DNA of 64,000 nt from Globisporangium splendens (GCA_006386115.1 VFIW01000033.1:62001-126000), one strand, 5' to 3'. Numbered from the stretch's first letter, positions 37,898-49,839 are shown. Numbers and translations are program-made. The notes: generated from the sequence alone by a model not told the origin.

Positions 37898-40690
37898 ATG
37901 CCGAAGGCCAACGAGAACTCGCCGCTGCTGCCGTCCCAGCTGCAGGACCCCAAGGCGCACGGCCACAAGAAGCGCCACAGCGTGTCGCAGTACCTCACGC
38001 GCCACACGCTCATCGTGGTCGTGCCGCTGGCCATCGTCGCGCTCGTCGGGCTCGGGTGGCTCTTTGCCGGCGGCGGGAACGACGACGTCGAGCACGTCTC
38101 GACCAAGTCGTCGCCACAAAAGCCGCGCGACACCGACAGCCAGACGCACACGGACCAGGAGCTCCTGGCGCTGCTGCCGCCGTTCGTGGCGCGCGGCCAC
38201 CCGATCCCCCCGAAGATCATCCACCAAGGACAATTCCCTGGCGCGATCCCGACGAACGCGTTCTGGACGAACTTGCTCGTGAGCGACGGCCATGGACTCA
38301 ATGAAGGTATGTGTGTAGGGTGATGATGGGTTGTATGCTGCCGTGGCTAGTCCTGAATACTGAACTGTGTGTGTGGATGTGGATACAATGACCAGGTGGC
38401 GGTCAGATCACGCTGAGTCCGTACACGGTGCGCAGTCTGCCAAAGCGGTTGGACGTGTCCTACGGCGACACGCGACGCGTTGTGACGAGCGGAAACATCA
38501 CCGAGTACTTCAATGCGGACGTGAGTTTCACGGGGTACAGTCAAAAGGTGTCGGCAGGCGGCAACGAGTCTTCACAGAGCCTCTTGCTCGGCGATGGCAA
38601 CACGACGTCGCGCAGCATTGCTGCCTTTGACCTGCTTTCTGTCACGATGAAGTACCATTTCGAGAACGAGAAGCCCGAGGAAGCTGACCACTTGTTCTCG
38701 GCGTACCTCGTGCGCGGTTCGCCGTATTTCACCGTTGAGTACCAGAAGATCATCCCCGTGCTCGAGCTCAATGCGACGCTCGTGGCCGTGAACCAAGAGC
38801 CTGTGCAGAACGTCGATGGCCCTACGGGTGCATACAAATCGTGGACGTCGAAGCGATTCGAATTGGATGTGCAGGTGTATGGCGCGGACAAGGGTGCGAA
38901 CGTGCCGCAGAAATGGATCCTGTACTTTGCACAAGAGCGTACGCTGCAGCTGCAGTTCGCCAACGAGAAGGACTACCGCCTCTACAACCTGCGCGGCGAG
39001 ATCACGACGCCAACGAACGTGCGTCTCGTGGACACGGATTTCTACACGGGACCTGTTCGCGTTGCGATTGTGCCCTCGGACGAGGCCATTTCGCTCTTGG
39101 ATGCGTCTGCGAGCGTGTACCCCGTGGCATCGTCGGTGAACACGAGCGTCCAGGATCTCAATGGCTTCGTGACGTTCAACTGGGAGATCAAGCAATTTGA
39201 AGGTGCGACTGCGTCGGATGCGAATCTGCTCATGCTCGCGAACCCGCATCATGCCGATTCCTTCAGCACGCAGCAGAGTGATGCGTCGTTCAAGGTGCTC
39301 ACGAAGCTGGGTCACCGCACGGTCAAGTCGAACATGACGGCGGTGCTCGGCAAGAGCTGGACGCTCCAGGAGACACTGCCCAGCATTGACTTTGACACAA
39401 CGCAGCCAGTCGCCAAGCCTGAGTACTTGGAGGCGATCAAGGTTTCTATGGCAAATGACTCGAACTACACGCCGATCGCGCAAGACCCATACTATTTCGG
39501 CAAAGAAGTCGGTCGTCAAGCGCGCTTGGCGCTTATCGCGGACACGGTCGGGAACGAAACACTGCGGGACACGCTGCTCGATGACCTCGAAGAGTGGCTC
39601 ACGCCCTGGTTGGTTGGCTCGAACGACAATCACTTTGTCTACGACGACACCTGGGGCGGACTCTGCTCGAAGAACGGTCTCAAGGGCGTCTTCTGGATGA
39701 CGGATTTCGGAAACGGATGGTACAACGACCACGTACGTGTGCTTTTTGGGTGACTGTGTGGGCAGAATGGTGACCTTGTCGACTTATCTTGTGTGTGATG
39801 TGATTATATGTCTCTGCAGCACTTCCACTATGGGTACTTGTTGTACTCCATCGCAGTGGTCACGAAGTTCCGTCCAGAGTTTGGCGAGACCCACAAAGCG
39901 CCGATTATCGCGATCGCCCGTGATATTGCCAGCGCGAACACCGATGAGTAAGTGGAACTTGTTGCTTTCTTCCTTTCGCAATATAGTGTGTTCGGCTGAT
40001 CCTTTTGTTTTATCCGTCTTTTCTTCGTTGAACCCCAATAGCAAATACTTCCCATTCGCGCGCCACTTTTCGTGGTTCGACGGTCACTCGTTTGCGAGTG
40101 GCGTGTACACTTTGGATGGCGGCAAGTCGCAGGAAAGTGTGAGTGAAGCCATCAATGCGTACTACGGTGTGTACTTGGTCGGCAAGGCGCTCAAGATCCC
40201 AGAAGTGGAGCACATGGGCCATCTCTTGATGTCCCTTGAGATCCGCGCGGCGAAGACTTACTGGCAGATGAGCTCTGGATCCGACATCTACGAAGACGTG
40301 TACGCGCAGAACAAGATGACGGGTCAAATTGCGGCGACCAAGGTCTCATACACGACGTGGTTTGGTCCCGAGATCGAGCATATGCACTTGATCAACATGA
40401 TCCCGTTCACACCGATCACGGAAGCGTTCATCTCACCAGCGTACGTGCAAGAGGAGTACCCAGTGCTGCAGAAAGAGGCGTTCGACCGCAAAGTGGACCC
40501 GATCGAGAAGCGCTGGAGTGGCTACGCGTACCTGGACCTCGCGATCATCGACCCGGTCAAGGCGTGGAGTCTGGTGAACAGCCTCGACTTCTTTGATGAC
40601 GGCAACTCGCTCACGAACTCACTTTTCTGGATCGCGACGCGTCCAACGGCAGGCAATTCGACCGCGTCGGCAGCGACTCCAACCAACTGA
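37898..40690 (+). CDS. GH81 endo-beta-1,3-glucanase, membrane-anchored
   Basis: Four exons (37898-38306, 38396-39732, 39820-39947, 40042-40690; GT-AG, phases 1, 0, 2), 840 residues. Glycoside hydrolase family 81 cleaves internal beta-1,3-glucan bonds. Oomycete walls and mycolaminarin are beta-1,3-glucans, so wall remodelling or reserve turnover is the likely role. Family blocks: GAIPTNAFWTNLLV, the acid-bearing YNDHHFHYGYLLYS (formed across the exon 2/3 junction), FSWFDGHSFASG, and KSQESVSEAINAYYG with the glutamates assigned as base in this family. A short cytosolic tail and one helix (TLIVVVPLAIVALVGLGWLF, residues about 37-58) make it a type II membrane protein rather than a secreted enzyme. 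Phases agree at all junctions. Confidence 0.95.
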
Positions 40691-41356
40691 GTTGCTCCTT
40701 GAGAAAGAGAGAGTTCCCAAAGCAAGAGAGAGAGAGAGAGTAGAGCTCTTCGAAGATCCCTTGTCAATGAGAACTTGAATGTGAACAATGCAGTTTTTGA
40801 ACTTTGAGAACATTTGGGTCTATCTTTGCAATATTCCCAACCATAGATAACCTATGGAAAAGCATACCGGTAGTCAGGTATATTGCATGAATACTGGAGC
40901 TCGTGGTATTTACTTTATACGAATGCGTTTTATACAGTTGAAGGAGTGAGTGCATGGTTGCGCCCGTGAGTGTTGGCTACTTTGCGAGTCATCTTCGAAC
41001 CACAGTCCACTAACGGATGCTATTTGCAGCAGGCAACAGACACACAATGAGCGCGAAACGAATGGGATGCGGCTGGAAATGTGCGCATGCCGTGCGTGAT
41101 CCTGTTCCCTATCGATATACCCCATCATCGTCTCTCCCTCTCACTCCCACGCCTTCTTTTGCCTCTCTCTCTCTCTCTTGCAGAAATCTATTTCCTTGGC
41201 GAGGGTCCGTTTCGCCCTTTTTTCTCGGACGCAATCGCTTGCGAGGGGAGCCTGCAGCTCGAAGGAGGAGCTCAATTCACGATCACAGCCGCGAGAGAAG
41301 AGACACTTGCACACGGTTTAGCCCCAGGAGCATCAACGGAGCATAAAGCATAAAGC
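40691..41356. other. Intergenic with GA and CT tracts
   Basis: A (GA)n run follows the GH81 stop (about 40721-40742). A CT tract ends in ttgcag at about 41162-41183, resembling a splice acceptor and perhaps marking a 5'-leader intron of the next gene. A 90-codon frame (41081-41353) ends just before the next ATG and shows no domain. Confidence 0.45.
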
Positions 41357-42808
41357 ATGTCGTGGCAGAATACGTGGGGCACAGTCAGGGCAACGAACGC
41401 CAAGGCGTGCGCACTGTACTGTGAGATCGCGGACGTCGGCAAGACCATCGAAAGCTCCAAGAAGCGCGTGATCTGGCGCCTCAAGGTCGAAGATGGACGC
41501 GAGTTTGAGATCATCCTCACGCACTCGCTTGCCTCGGGGAAGAAGATCCTGCGCGTCGATGGCATCATCAAGTACACGTCGCAATCGGTACGTAGCACCA
41601 CTATCAGTTTTGGCAAAATTTGTACCATACTCACGCTTCGCTTTGGGCAGCTTTCGTTTGGAGACTGGGACCATGTGTTCAATCTCCCCGGCGGTTACGT
41701 CGTGCACATCATCATCAAGCCATCCGTGGAGCTCAATGATATGTATGGTACGTAGACCTCGCTTCACTGCATTTTCAGTGCTTCAGTCGGCTGCGCTCTG
41801 AGCGCAACGTATTTTCTTTCTCTCGCCTAGACTTGATCATTGACGGCATGTCCTTCCGCCGCCTTCCGGACCGATTGGATCCCAATCGCGCAAAGAGCAG
41901 CGGCGGTGTGGCCTCAGCGACTTCGTCTTCGGCGCGCACAGGCTCTGGAGGAGCAGGAGGCTCGCGAACCAACTCGTACACATACAACTACTCAAATGGC
42001 GGCAGTGGATACACTCGTCCATCCTCGCGAGAGAGCTCCTTCTCGCCCTGGCCGTGCTCGCGCTGTACACTCGTTAACGAGAAGCCTCTCGCACCGATTT
42101 GCGAGGCATGTGGTGCTCCGAAGCCCGACTACATATGTACGTACATTGCTACGAGAGCTTGTGACCTCGATAAACTTGATATGTCTTCGGTACTGATGGT
42201 TTTGGCTTTGCATCATACAGCGCCTGAGGATCGACAGCGTGTACGAGAGACTGTGGAGCACCGCTCGGCTGCTCCTGTGTCGAGAACTGCCGCTCCAAAG
42301 TCCACTGGAAAGCAGCGAAGCCAATCAAACAAAGCATCTGAGCCTGACTTTTTCAGTACTCCCAACGCAAGTGCTCCAGACAACAGCAACGACTTTGGTG
42401 CGTTCGGATCAGATCCGTTTGCAGCCTCGTCCTCCTCTGTAGTGATGAGTGCGTCCTTCGCCACCGAAGGAGAGAGTGGCCGTGCTACCCACGCCGCCCG
42501 CGCCAGTTGCGGTCACAGCCGTTGGCTTTTACAGCGGCACCGCCAACATGCCACCTGGTGGGTACTACCAGCAATCTCCTGGAATGATGCAGCAGCCAAT
42601 GTACAACACTACCGTCGGCGCTGGCTACGGTATGGCGCCACCAAGTGGTGGCTTCGGCGCAGTGCACAACAGCGCAGCCTACGGTACTCATTTCGGCGCG
42701 CCACAACAGCAGTTTATGACGCAAATGCAGCAACAGCCAGGCAACAACGCGTTCCCATCGTCCAAGCCAAACGCACTCGGATCGGATCCGTTCGCGACAC
42801 TTTCGTAA
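41357..42808 (+). CDS. FAIM-like domain plus RanBP2-type zinc finger protein
   Basis: Five exons (41357-41587, 41651-41747, 41831-42136, 42221-42448, 42507-42808), 387 residues. Residues about 30-130 resemble one beta-sandwich of FAIM (Fas apoptosis inhibitory molecule): VIWRLKVEDGREFEI, SGKKILRVDGIIKYTSQS, VVHIIIKPSVELNDMYDLII. A RanBP2/NZF zinc finger follows, PWPCSRCTLVNEKPLAPICE with CGAP, having the four cysteines (C-x2-C...C-x2-C); such fingers bind ubiquitin or RNA. The tail is Gly/Gln/Pro-rich with two GSDPF motifs (the second near the C-terminus), similar to DPF sorting signals that bind the AP-2 appendage. The last intron (42449-42506, GTGCGT...CGCCAG, 58 nt) is inferred from a frame switch; a one-base insertion is the alternative. 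The first intron (63 nt) has no stop and could be retained. It converges on the next gene with 74 bp between stops. Confidence 0.72.
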
Positions 42809-42882
42809 CTCTGAGGATCTTTTCATTGTTCGCTCCACTTAACCTGAAAATAAACGCCATTCAAAATCACACACAACTCAGC

Positions 42883-44978
42883 TTACGTTGATCCACAGAG
42901 GCACTGGAACGAGGTCTTCTGGTAGAGGCAATTGCGGTTCACTGGGTGCGTGGATGCGAGGTCCGAGCCGTCGAGGTGCGTGCCGTTGTAGTAGCAGTTG
43001 GCGCCGTTACAGTAGCACCGGAACGCGCGGAAGTGGCAGTCGGCGTCCGTGGAGCATCCGTCGAGGTGGTACGTCAACGGGTCGTCGTCCTTCCCCGGGC
43101 CGCGGTTCACAGCAAACACAAATTTGCCCAGCACCGGGTAGTGGTCCGACAGATCCACGAGCTGCATCTTCATGTTGCTCTTCGGCGCGGTCCAGTCGAC
43201 CACGAACGGGTCCACGTGGCTGATCCGGGATTCTAGCGTCGAACCATCGAGAGGCTGCTGGTAGGGAGCTACATGAATACAAGCACGAACAGTTCCCATA
43301 AGTGCACGCTGCTATTAGATGATACAACATTCTGAGACCTAGGGTACCTTTTGCATAGAGCACGTAGTCCAGCCATTCGAGCGGGCAGCAGGAGCAAAAG
43401 CACATATTGTCGGGATGAATAAATACAAGCAGCTCATGTGGCAGACGCTGGTGCAAGTCGCACGTCGAGCGCGTCAACGCGTTTGGGTAATACACACTGT
43501 CCTTGACATCTCCCCAGCTTTGCATGTACTTTTCTGAACACTTGTTGCTGTTGGCGGCTCCATCTCGGCCAACCAGCAAATTCGAACGAGGACTGAAAGC
43601 GCGAGCAGCAGACGGCATAACATTGTTCACATTAGACTGACCATTGTGTAGGCATCTGTATGAAGATATCAACCACGTACTCGCTTGTAAACTGCTGGTC
43701 ACCAACCTGGGTTGGCGAATGTGCTCCCAGCAACTCGATCAATTCGGCGACTTCTGATGCAAACGTGTGGTTGTCGACGTTGAAGTCACCTGCAAACAGC
43801 AGCGGCTACGGAAAAAGTGTATTCGGCAGCATGCGCCATTCTTTTCTCACATTGCTGCGTGATGTGAGAGGACAAGTAATGCAGGAAAAACGTACCTCGT
43901 GCGTTGGAATCTGCATATCGTCCACAAACTTTCTCATCTACGTGTTGCAAATGATCGCAGCGAATGTTCAAATGTCACTTTCCCTGCAAGCAGCACAGAT
44001 ACATGTTTCGCCTCTACCTGTTTTGCTTGTTCAACTCTGTCAGATCTGCCTTGGGGCGTCGACCACGCCTACATGTCATGCCAGCACACACACACCGAGC
44101 GAAACACAAAGAGCATTAGGCATACTACATGCACGCAAGGACGGCTGCCTTGAAGTTTGCGCACTACCAACCATACCTGCATGTGGGTGGCAAACACGTT
44201 GAAGATCTTGGACGTGCTGCCAACGGTTTTCAGGACGCGCGCATACTTGACGCCTTTCGCAGCAAGACAGTCCGAATAGTGGCACGCATTGCGGTAAATG
44301 TGCTGCGCTTCATGGAGGATCGGCCATCTCGAGACCACCATCACACCGCCATTCAGTAAGCTGGGAAACACAATAGCGAATGCGCATAGCTCTCAGAATG
44401 CAATGCCATCACGAACATACACTGATAGCACTCACTCGAACCTCGTGAATGGATCTGGGTCGTGCAGGATGCTCGTCGCGTACTGGAAACCAATGTCTCG
44501 GAACTGCGCGAGCATGTTCTCTCGTTCGCCCTTGACGTCGGCTTCGGCAAACGTCACGACATCAATGTGCTCCGAGATCTTGCGCAGCGACGCGGGAATC
44601 CGCGCGAGCCGCTCCGTTTGTCCATCCTTCGACACTTCGTACGGACGACCAAAGACATTGTACTGATCACACACGTGCGACACAGAGAGCTGTTAGTCCA
44701 TACAGACCAATACGAGCGTGGACAGCTAGATGCATTACCTGCAAGATCTCAAACGTCATGGTGTCGATATCGTCGTCTTCGCCATTCGTACGTGGCATCA
44801 CGTTATGTGCGCCAAGAGCTGCGTCGGACTCACGCTCTTCCGTGGGACCACGCGTCCTCATGTGCGCCATGTCTCGCCACGAGAACGCGCACACGCGCTG
44901 CGTCAGGAGCAGCACGAACAGCGCGTGCATCGTCGTCCGCCATGCGGTGCGGCGGCACCCAACGCGCAGCGCGGCCAT
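42883..44978 (-). CDS. Secreted sphingomyelinase-like phosphodiesterase (EEP fold)
   Basis: Eight exons (44739-44978, 44436-44662, 44177-44360, 44018-44049, 43896-43932, 43681-43805, 43348-43592, 42883-43268) with consistent phases, 491 residues. A signal peptide (MHALFVLLLTQRVCAFS) precedes an endonuclease/exonuclease/phosphatase-fold domain. Metal and catalytic motifs: YNVFGRP, VVTFAEAD, GGVMVVSRWPI, FNVFATHMQ, LLFAGDFNVD and LSDHYPVLGKF. In order and spacing these resemble neutral sphingomyelinase/phospholipase C-type enzymes rather than DNase or IPPase. The C-terminal 60 residues are Cys-rich (CSTDADCHFRAFRCYC and NRNCLY..FQCLC) and probably disulphide-bonded. Exons 4 and 5 are only 32 and 37 nt; they give ADLTELNKQNR and KFVDDMQIPTHE, which fit the helix before GDFN. 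Likely a secreted or vacuolar lipid phosphodiesterase; the substrate is inferred. It converges on the FAIM-like gene. Confidence 0.85.
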
Positions 44979-45401
44979 GATGTCTCTGCGCACGACGGTT
45001 TCTTCGGATTGAGGTTTGCTCGGTCGTCCTGATGTTCCCCAGCTTCAAAGAGAGGCTACTAATCAAACGGGGAGCCAATCGACCATCATTCCTCAGGTGC
45101 ATTGTAACCCACTCCAATAAAAGATCGATGCTCAAAGAAGTAACCGAGAGTGCCCAAATAAAGAGCCGTGCTTCTATTTTCTGTGTTAGAGGGTATATCG
45201 ATATGTGCTGGTATCCTACATTGGACAATTCGGTAAAGTACCGGTACATATCGGTTATGAACTTTTGCTCGCCTCAGAACTGCGTTCCTACGATTGCCAT
45301 ACATATTGGACGGGAATAGAGCAGCAACAACGTGAAAGCTGCAAGCGACGATCGACCCTCATTAGCCGCGCTCTCCACACGGATTAGCTCGAAGCACCAC
45401 A
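44979..45401. other. Divergent intergenic region
   Basis: It lies between the sphingomyelinase-like gene and the Lys/Ser-rich gene. It has a gtaccggtac palindrome near 45239 and no gene. Confidence 0.5.
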
Positions 45402-46082
45402 ATGTCCCAGTGCCCGCAGTGCTACACAGGCACGTGCGCGCGGCATCGGCGCCAGGACCACGGCAAGTCGAAGGTCGCGATGCCTGCGAACTCGCAGCAG
45501 ACGCTGCAGAAGATGTACGACATGCTCGTGGGATCGAAACTGCAGAAGCTGCAGGCCGAGTCCGAGAGGGACCCGTCGATGCAGAGCACCGAGAAGTTCC
45601 GGCAGCAACTGGACGCGAGCCGCGACAAGAGTATCAAGAAGTTGTCCTTGAAAAGTGCGAATCGCAGGATGCCACCATCCGTGGCTACGGGGAGTGGACT
45701 GAACCCGCAGGCACTCGCGGCGCTGTACAACGACTCCGACGACGAGAGCGGTAGCGACCACAAGAGGGCGAAAAAGTCGCGGAAATCGTCCTCGAAGAAG
45801 AGCAAGAAGCACAAAAAGGACAAGGAGTCGTCGTCGTCGTCGAGCAGGAAAAGCAAAGACAAGAAGCGCAAACGTCGACGCTCGCGCAGCGCCAGCGAAA
45901 GTGACGACAGCAGCAGCAACAGTGACGAATATAGTAGCGACAGTGACGATAGCAGCGACGGATCCGAATCTGAACGCGAAGAGGATCGCAGATCCTCACG
46001 CAAACGAAGCCATCGTAGCAGCAGCAAAAAGAGCTCGAAGAAGAAGTCGAGCAAGCGACGATGGACCGACAGCGAAGGGTAG
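45402..46082 (+). CDS. Lys/Ser/Asp-rich nuclear-type protein
   Basis: 226 residues, intronless. The N-terminal 100 residues are ordered-looking (MSQCPQCYTGTCARHRRQ, then SQQTLQKMYDMLVGSKLQKL, a helix), with a possible CxxC...C zinc site. The rest alternates SR/SK/KK and acidic DSD runs, ending KKSSKRRWTDSEG, as in splicing-associated or nuclear-speckle proteins. No catalytic domain is seen. Likely a nuclear RNA-processing factor by composition only; the ordered N-terminus may be the conserved part. A different frame is also open across the first 350 nt but lacks coherent composition. Function unknown. Confidence 0.7.
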   Translation: MSQCPQCYTGTCARHRRQDHGKSKVAMPANSQQTLQKMYDMLVGSKLQKLQAESERDPSMQSTEKFRQQLDASRDKSIKKLSLKSANRRMPPSVATGSGLNPQALAALYNDSDDESGSDHKRAKKSRKSSSKKSKKHKKDKESSSSSSRKSKDKKRKRRRSRSASESDDSSSNSDEYSSDSDDSSDGSESEREEDRRSSRKRSHRSSSKKSSKKKSSKRRWTDSEG

Positions 46083-48693
46083 ATGGCATGGTAAGTCACC
46101 CCAATACCGTTTTTGCCCTCCGCTTTTGCAACAATAAGAAATAGACGCACGTTTGATCTTTGTAGACTGGAGATGTTCTTCTCTTTGATGCGCTCAGCGA
46201 GAGCCTTATTGAGATTGTGTACGACCATGCGCTATGATTTGTCTGATTCAGCGCTTTTGTCGAGATGCACACGCACTGCATGTTTGCCTACGAGGTCTGT
46301 GTCGCTTCGACTATTGCCTCGTGTCGAGAGAACGACGATGCTGGCGAATTGCTTCCATTAAATCGGATCAGCAGGGCAGTTCAGGGACATGGCAGCCAGC
46401 AAAATCCGAGCTTCTGAGCCACCTCACTGATCACACGCGCCGCACGGCAAGTAGTTCAATTAGATACGAAGGACTCAACACAGTCGGATCGTTACGGCGA
46501 GACAGGGATGCCTTTAAATTCGGGTAGAGTGCATGGTGGACACATTGAAGCACAAGTGGGCGACCGCATATCGAACGCATTGGGATCTCTACCTTATCAG
46601 AATTGACTCGTCAAACAAAAGCTTCCGCGATTATTGCGCACATGACAACGATTTAGGGCACCTCCTTCTTGCATTCGGCTGTTCACCGCGGATACTGCAG
46701 TCAAACGAACGCACCATCGAATCCAACCAAGTCTGGTGTCAGCGATGATTTCCTTCAATTCGTACAGCATATTGCACGATGGAGTCAACCCGCAGGCATG
46801 CTTCAGAGGTCATGATCGAGAGGAAATTATACCACAGATGCAGTCGTGCAATCGCCACCAACACTACAGAACCTCTTAGCCAAGAAGAGCACAGACGGCA
46901 TGGGCAAGCAAGTGGACGCCATCACCAAAGCACCAACAACCTGGGCAGGCAGTGGCAACCTAAGTTGTTGCCAAGCCATTAAATCTGCTTGATCAAGTCA
47001 GCAGAACAATGATCGGTCCCGAAAAAGTGTTTTCTACAAGGTACCAGCTCATCTATTGGCCAAAATATTGCACCACCAGAATACCTCAATTTCGGCAAAT
47101 CAAAGCGCGACAACACGTTTTGGTGCTTGGAGCAGACCGACTGTATCAGATCAGTCTTTTTCTGACGTCTCGAAAGTGTACAAAGAGGGTTCAGCTGCCG
47201 AAATGCCGCCAATGCCGCCGCCAGAGCACCAGCACAAGCAGCAGCACTAGCAGCAACAGCATTCCGTTTCGTTTGACGCACATCAACCCGAACAGAACGG
47301 ACAACTCGTGACTGCTCACCTGCCTTCACTTGACCGTCCATTGGTTGCGCGTGTATGCGCAATTTGGGGGGCTGCTTTGTGAGAAACCGGAATGCGTTGA
47401 CGCATCCCTTTCTCCCATCCTCTCTCTGGAAGTCTGCCATTGCACTGCGTACGGTACCATTTGCTCTGCTCTGCTCTGTTGTGAGTGTGGGGTAAGGCGC
47501 ATCCTCTCGCATTTGGTGCCAGCTCGGGATTGTTCTTGTGGTGCCTCACTTCGGGTCCGAGTAGCCGATGCCGCCGTTTGAAGATCGTGATTGGCCAAAC
47601 TGTGACTGCTTCAGCTTCTGATTCGTCGTGACCGAGTGCGCGTCGACAGTGCACATCCGTTCCAGTGTTGTCAGCCACTCAACCCAACAAATTTGTTCCA
47701 CCAGGGCTAGGGCAGGCTGTTGCGTGATGGGACGTGGAGTCAATATACGAAGGGTACTAGATATCAAAGTTTTCAAATGATGGCGATTGCCTTGGTTGAG
47801 CAGATGGTTGGAGGCGATGGTTGAACTAATTATCGGTTGTTGGAGTCTGTAGAGCACTGCCAATTTGGTGCACACTCTCGTGGAAAGCTTTCAAAATGCG
47901 TGTGATGGCTCACTCATATGAAGTGTGCTAAGACTGGCTTGGACTTCAAGATGATTGCTTGACACCCTGCGTTCTGCATCGGGCAACAACACATTCACTG
48001 TCGATGCAAGTGCGCGTGCTCAAAATGAGGCAAAAGGCGAAGGTTTGTTTGCACGGTGGGTGCATGGATCAGCGTCTCATGTCGTACAGTAACTCGAGTG
48101 CACAGGTTCATTGCTCCATGTCTTTCCCCTCAAGCGTACAGTACCGGTAAGATAAATTCTTACGTAACTCTGAAGGATGGACTGTGAAGCAGCAGCAGGA
48201 GATGGAGCAGCAGTAGTAGTAGTAGCAGTGTCGAGAGGCTGGTGGCGCGGAGGGAGGGAGGGATGGCATCATTCTTTTTCGTGCTGGTAAATTACGCCGA
48301 CCCATTGCGCCTGTTGTGTGCCATGAAATTCACGTCACAGATCAACAGAACGGGTAGTTTTCGCTCGCGAAAGAAAAATAAAAAAGCAGAAACCTGAAGG
48401 GTGTGTGTGAGATGAGGGGTGCGGGACTGACCAACACAAGTCGCAAAGTGTTTTAAACAGCGCACCCATCTCTGGCTATTTTTAGAAAGGTCGCCATCCG
48501 TTGCAATAGGGTCCTTCAGTTTCTGCTTTGGCATAAAAACAGACGGCGTTTAAAACACACATACAATCATCAGCCAAGAGCTCCTCCTCTGCACGACGTC
48601 GCCCAGCAAATCGCGGACGCGTCCTTCCCTCCTCCTTCCGTGTTGCGCGCGAGCGAGCAAGCGAGGGATCTTTTGCAGCGCTCTCGCTTCGGG
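46083..48693. other. 2.6-kb gene-poor region with possible decayed coding remnants
   Basis: No intact gene is seen. Between about 46830 and 47150 short protein-like pieces occur in two frames on the plus strand (e.g. DAVVQSPPTLQNLLAKKSTD, and APPEYLNFGKSKRDNTFW), each ended by stops. They could be remains of a gene or transposon, but no family is recognised. A minus-strand frame of 178 codons (46979-47512) overlaps them and is probably chance. The last part (48100-48690) contains CAG/TAG-type short repeats near 48180-48225. Confidence 0.35.
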
Positions 48694-48701
48694 TCATTAC
48701 A
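48694..48701 (+). promoter_or_regulatory. Candidate initiator of glutamine synthetase
   Basis: TCATTAC is one mismatch from YCAYTYY and is followed by a T-rich GTTTTGCATT element, about 70 nt before the ATG. A CT tract lies between it and the ATG. Confidence 0.3.
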
Positions 48702-48768
48702 AGTTTTGCATTGAAGTGCAGTTGTCAACCACCTCCCAGCCGTCTCTCTCTCTCTCTCTCCAGAAAGC

Positions 48769-49839
48769 ATGAGCAAGCTCGATCGCGCCGTCTACGACTC
48801 GTACATGGCCCTCGAGGTCGATGGCCCAGTGCTCGCCGAGTACGTCTGGATCGGCGGTTCGGGCCAAGACTTGCGCTGCAAGACCAAGACGCTCACGACG
48901 TCGCCAAAGTCGGTGGCTGACTTGCCAGTCTGGAACTTCGATGGCTCCAGTACCGGCCAGGCGCCAGGCGACGACTCGGAAGTGTTGCTCCGCCCTGTGG
49001 CGATCTTCAAGGACCCGTTCCGCGGTGGCAAGAACATCCTCGTGCTCTGCGACTGCTTGAAGCCGGACATGACCCCTATCGCGAACAACACGCGCGCGGA
49101 CGCCGCCCGTGTGATGAAGGCTGCGGAAGGCGAAGAGCCATGGTTCGGTCTTGAGCAGGAGTACACCTTGTTCGAAGCCGACGGTGTGACCCCATACGGC
49201 TGGCCAAAGGGTGGCTTCCCAGGTCCACAAGGTCCATACTACTGCGGTGCCGGTGCCCACTCTGCGTTCGGCCGTTTGATCGTCGATGCGCACTACAAGG
49301 CGTGCTTGTACGCTGGCGTCAAGGTGTCGGGCATCAACGCCGAAGTGATGCCTGGGCAGTGGGAGTTCCAGGTCGGTCCGTGCACGGGCATTGAGTCGGG
49401 CGACCACTTGTGGATTGCGCGTTACATCTTGCTCCGCGTGTGCGAAGACTTTGGGGTGAACGTGTCGTGGGACCCAAAGCCAATCCCAGGTGACTGGAAC
49501 GGTGCGGGTTGCCACACTAACTACTCGACCAAGGCTATGCGTGAAGACGGTGGCATGGCGGTCATCATTGAAGCCATCGAAAAGCTCAAGCTCAAGCACA
49601 AGGTGCACATTGCCGCGTACGGTGAGGGCAACGAGCGTCGTCTCACTGGTCGCCACGAGACCGCTTCGATTGAGCAGTTTTCGTACGGTGTTGCCAACCG
49701 TGGCGCGTCGGTGCGTATCCCACGTGAGGCCGAAGCCAACGGCAAGGGTTACTTCGAAGATCGCCGCCCAGCTTCCAACATGGATCCTTACGTCGTGACC
49801 TCGCGCATCGTGAAGACCACTGTCTTGAACGAAGCGTAA
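48769..49839 (+). CDS. GLUL: Glutamine synthetase, eukaryotic type II
   Basis: 356 residues, intronless and complete. It makes glutamine from glutamate, ammonia and ATP. The family blocks are all present: [17 protein letters not shown], the metal-binding [17 protein letters not shown], the ATP and ammonia region [20 protein letters not shown], and [11 protein letters not shown] with catalytic Arg. Length (about 355) and the absence of a targeting leader ([20 protein letters not shown]) fit the cytosolic class II enzyme found in eukaryotes. Third positions are strongly C/G-biased, as in a highly expressed gene. This bias also opens a long frame on the opposite strand, which is not a gene. A CT tract ending in ccag lies 5 nt before the ATG. 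Confidence 0.98.
   Translation: MSKLDRAVYDSYMALEVDGPVLAEYVWIGGSGQDLRCKTKTLTTSPKSVADLPVWNFDGSSTGQAPGDDSEVLLRPVAIFKDPFRGGKNILVLCDCLKPDMTPIANNTRADAARVMKAAEGEEPWFGLEQEYTLFEADGVTPYGWPKGGFPGPQGPYYCGAGAHSAFGRLIVDAHYKACLYAGVKVSGINAEVMPGQWEFQVGPCTGIESGDHLWIARYILLRVCEDFGVNVSWDPKPIPGDWNGAGCHTNYSTKAMREDGGMAVIIEAIEKLKLKHKVHIAAYGEGNERRLTGRHETASIEQFSYGVANRGASVRIPREAEANGKGYFEDRRPASNMDPYVVTSRIVKTTVLNEA

Noticed and set aside
41081..41353. 90-codon frame ending just before the FAIM-like gene
   Set aside because: Low-complexity start from a CT tract and no domain; more likely leader or intron sequence.
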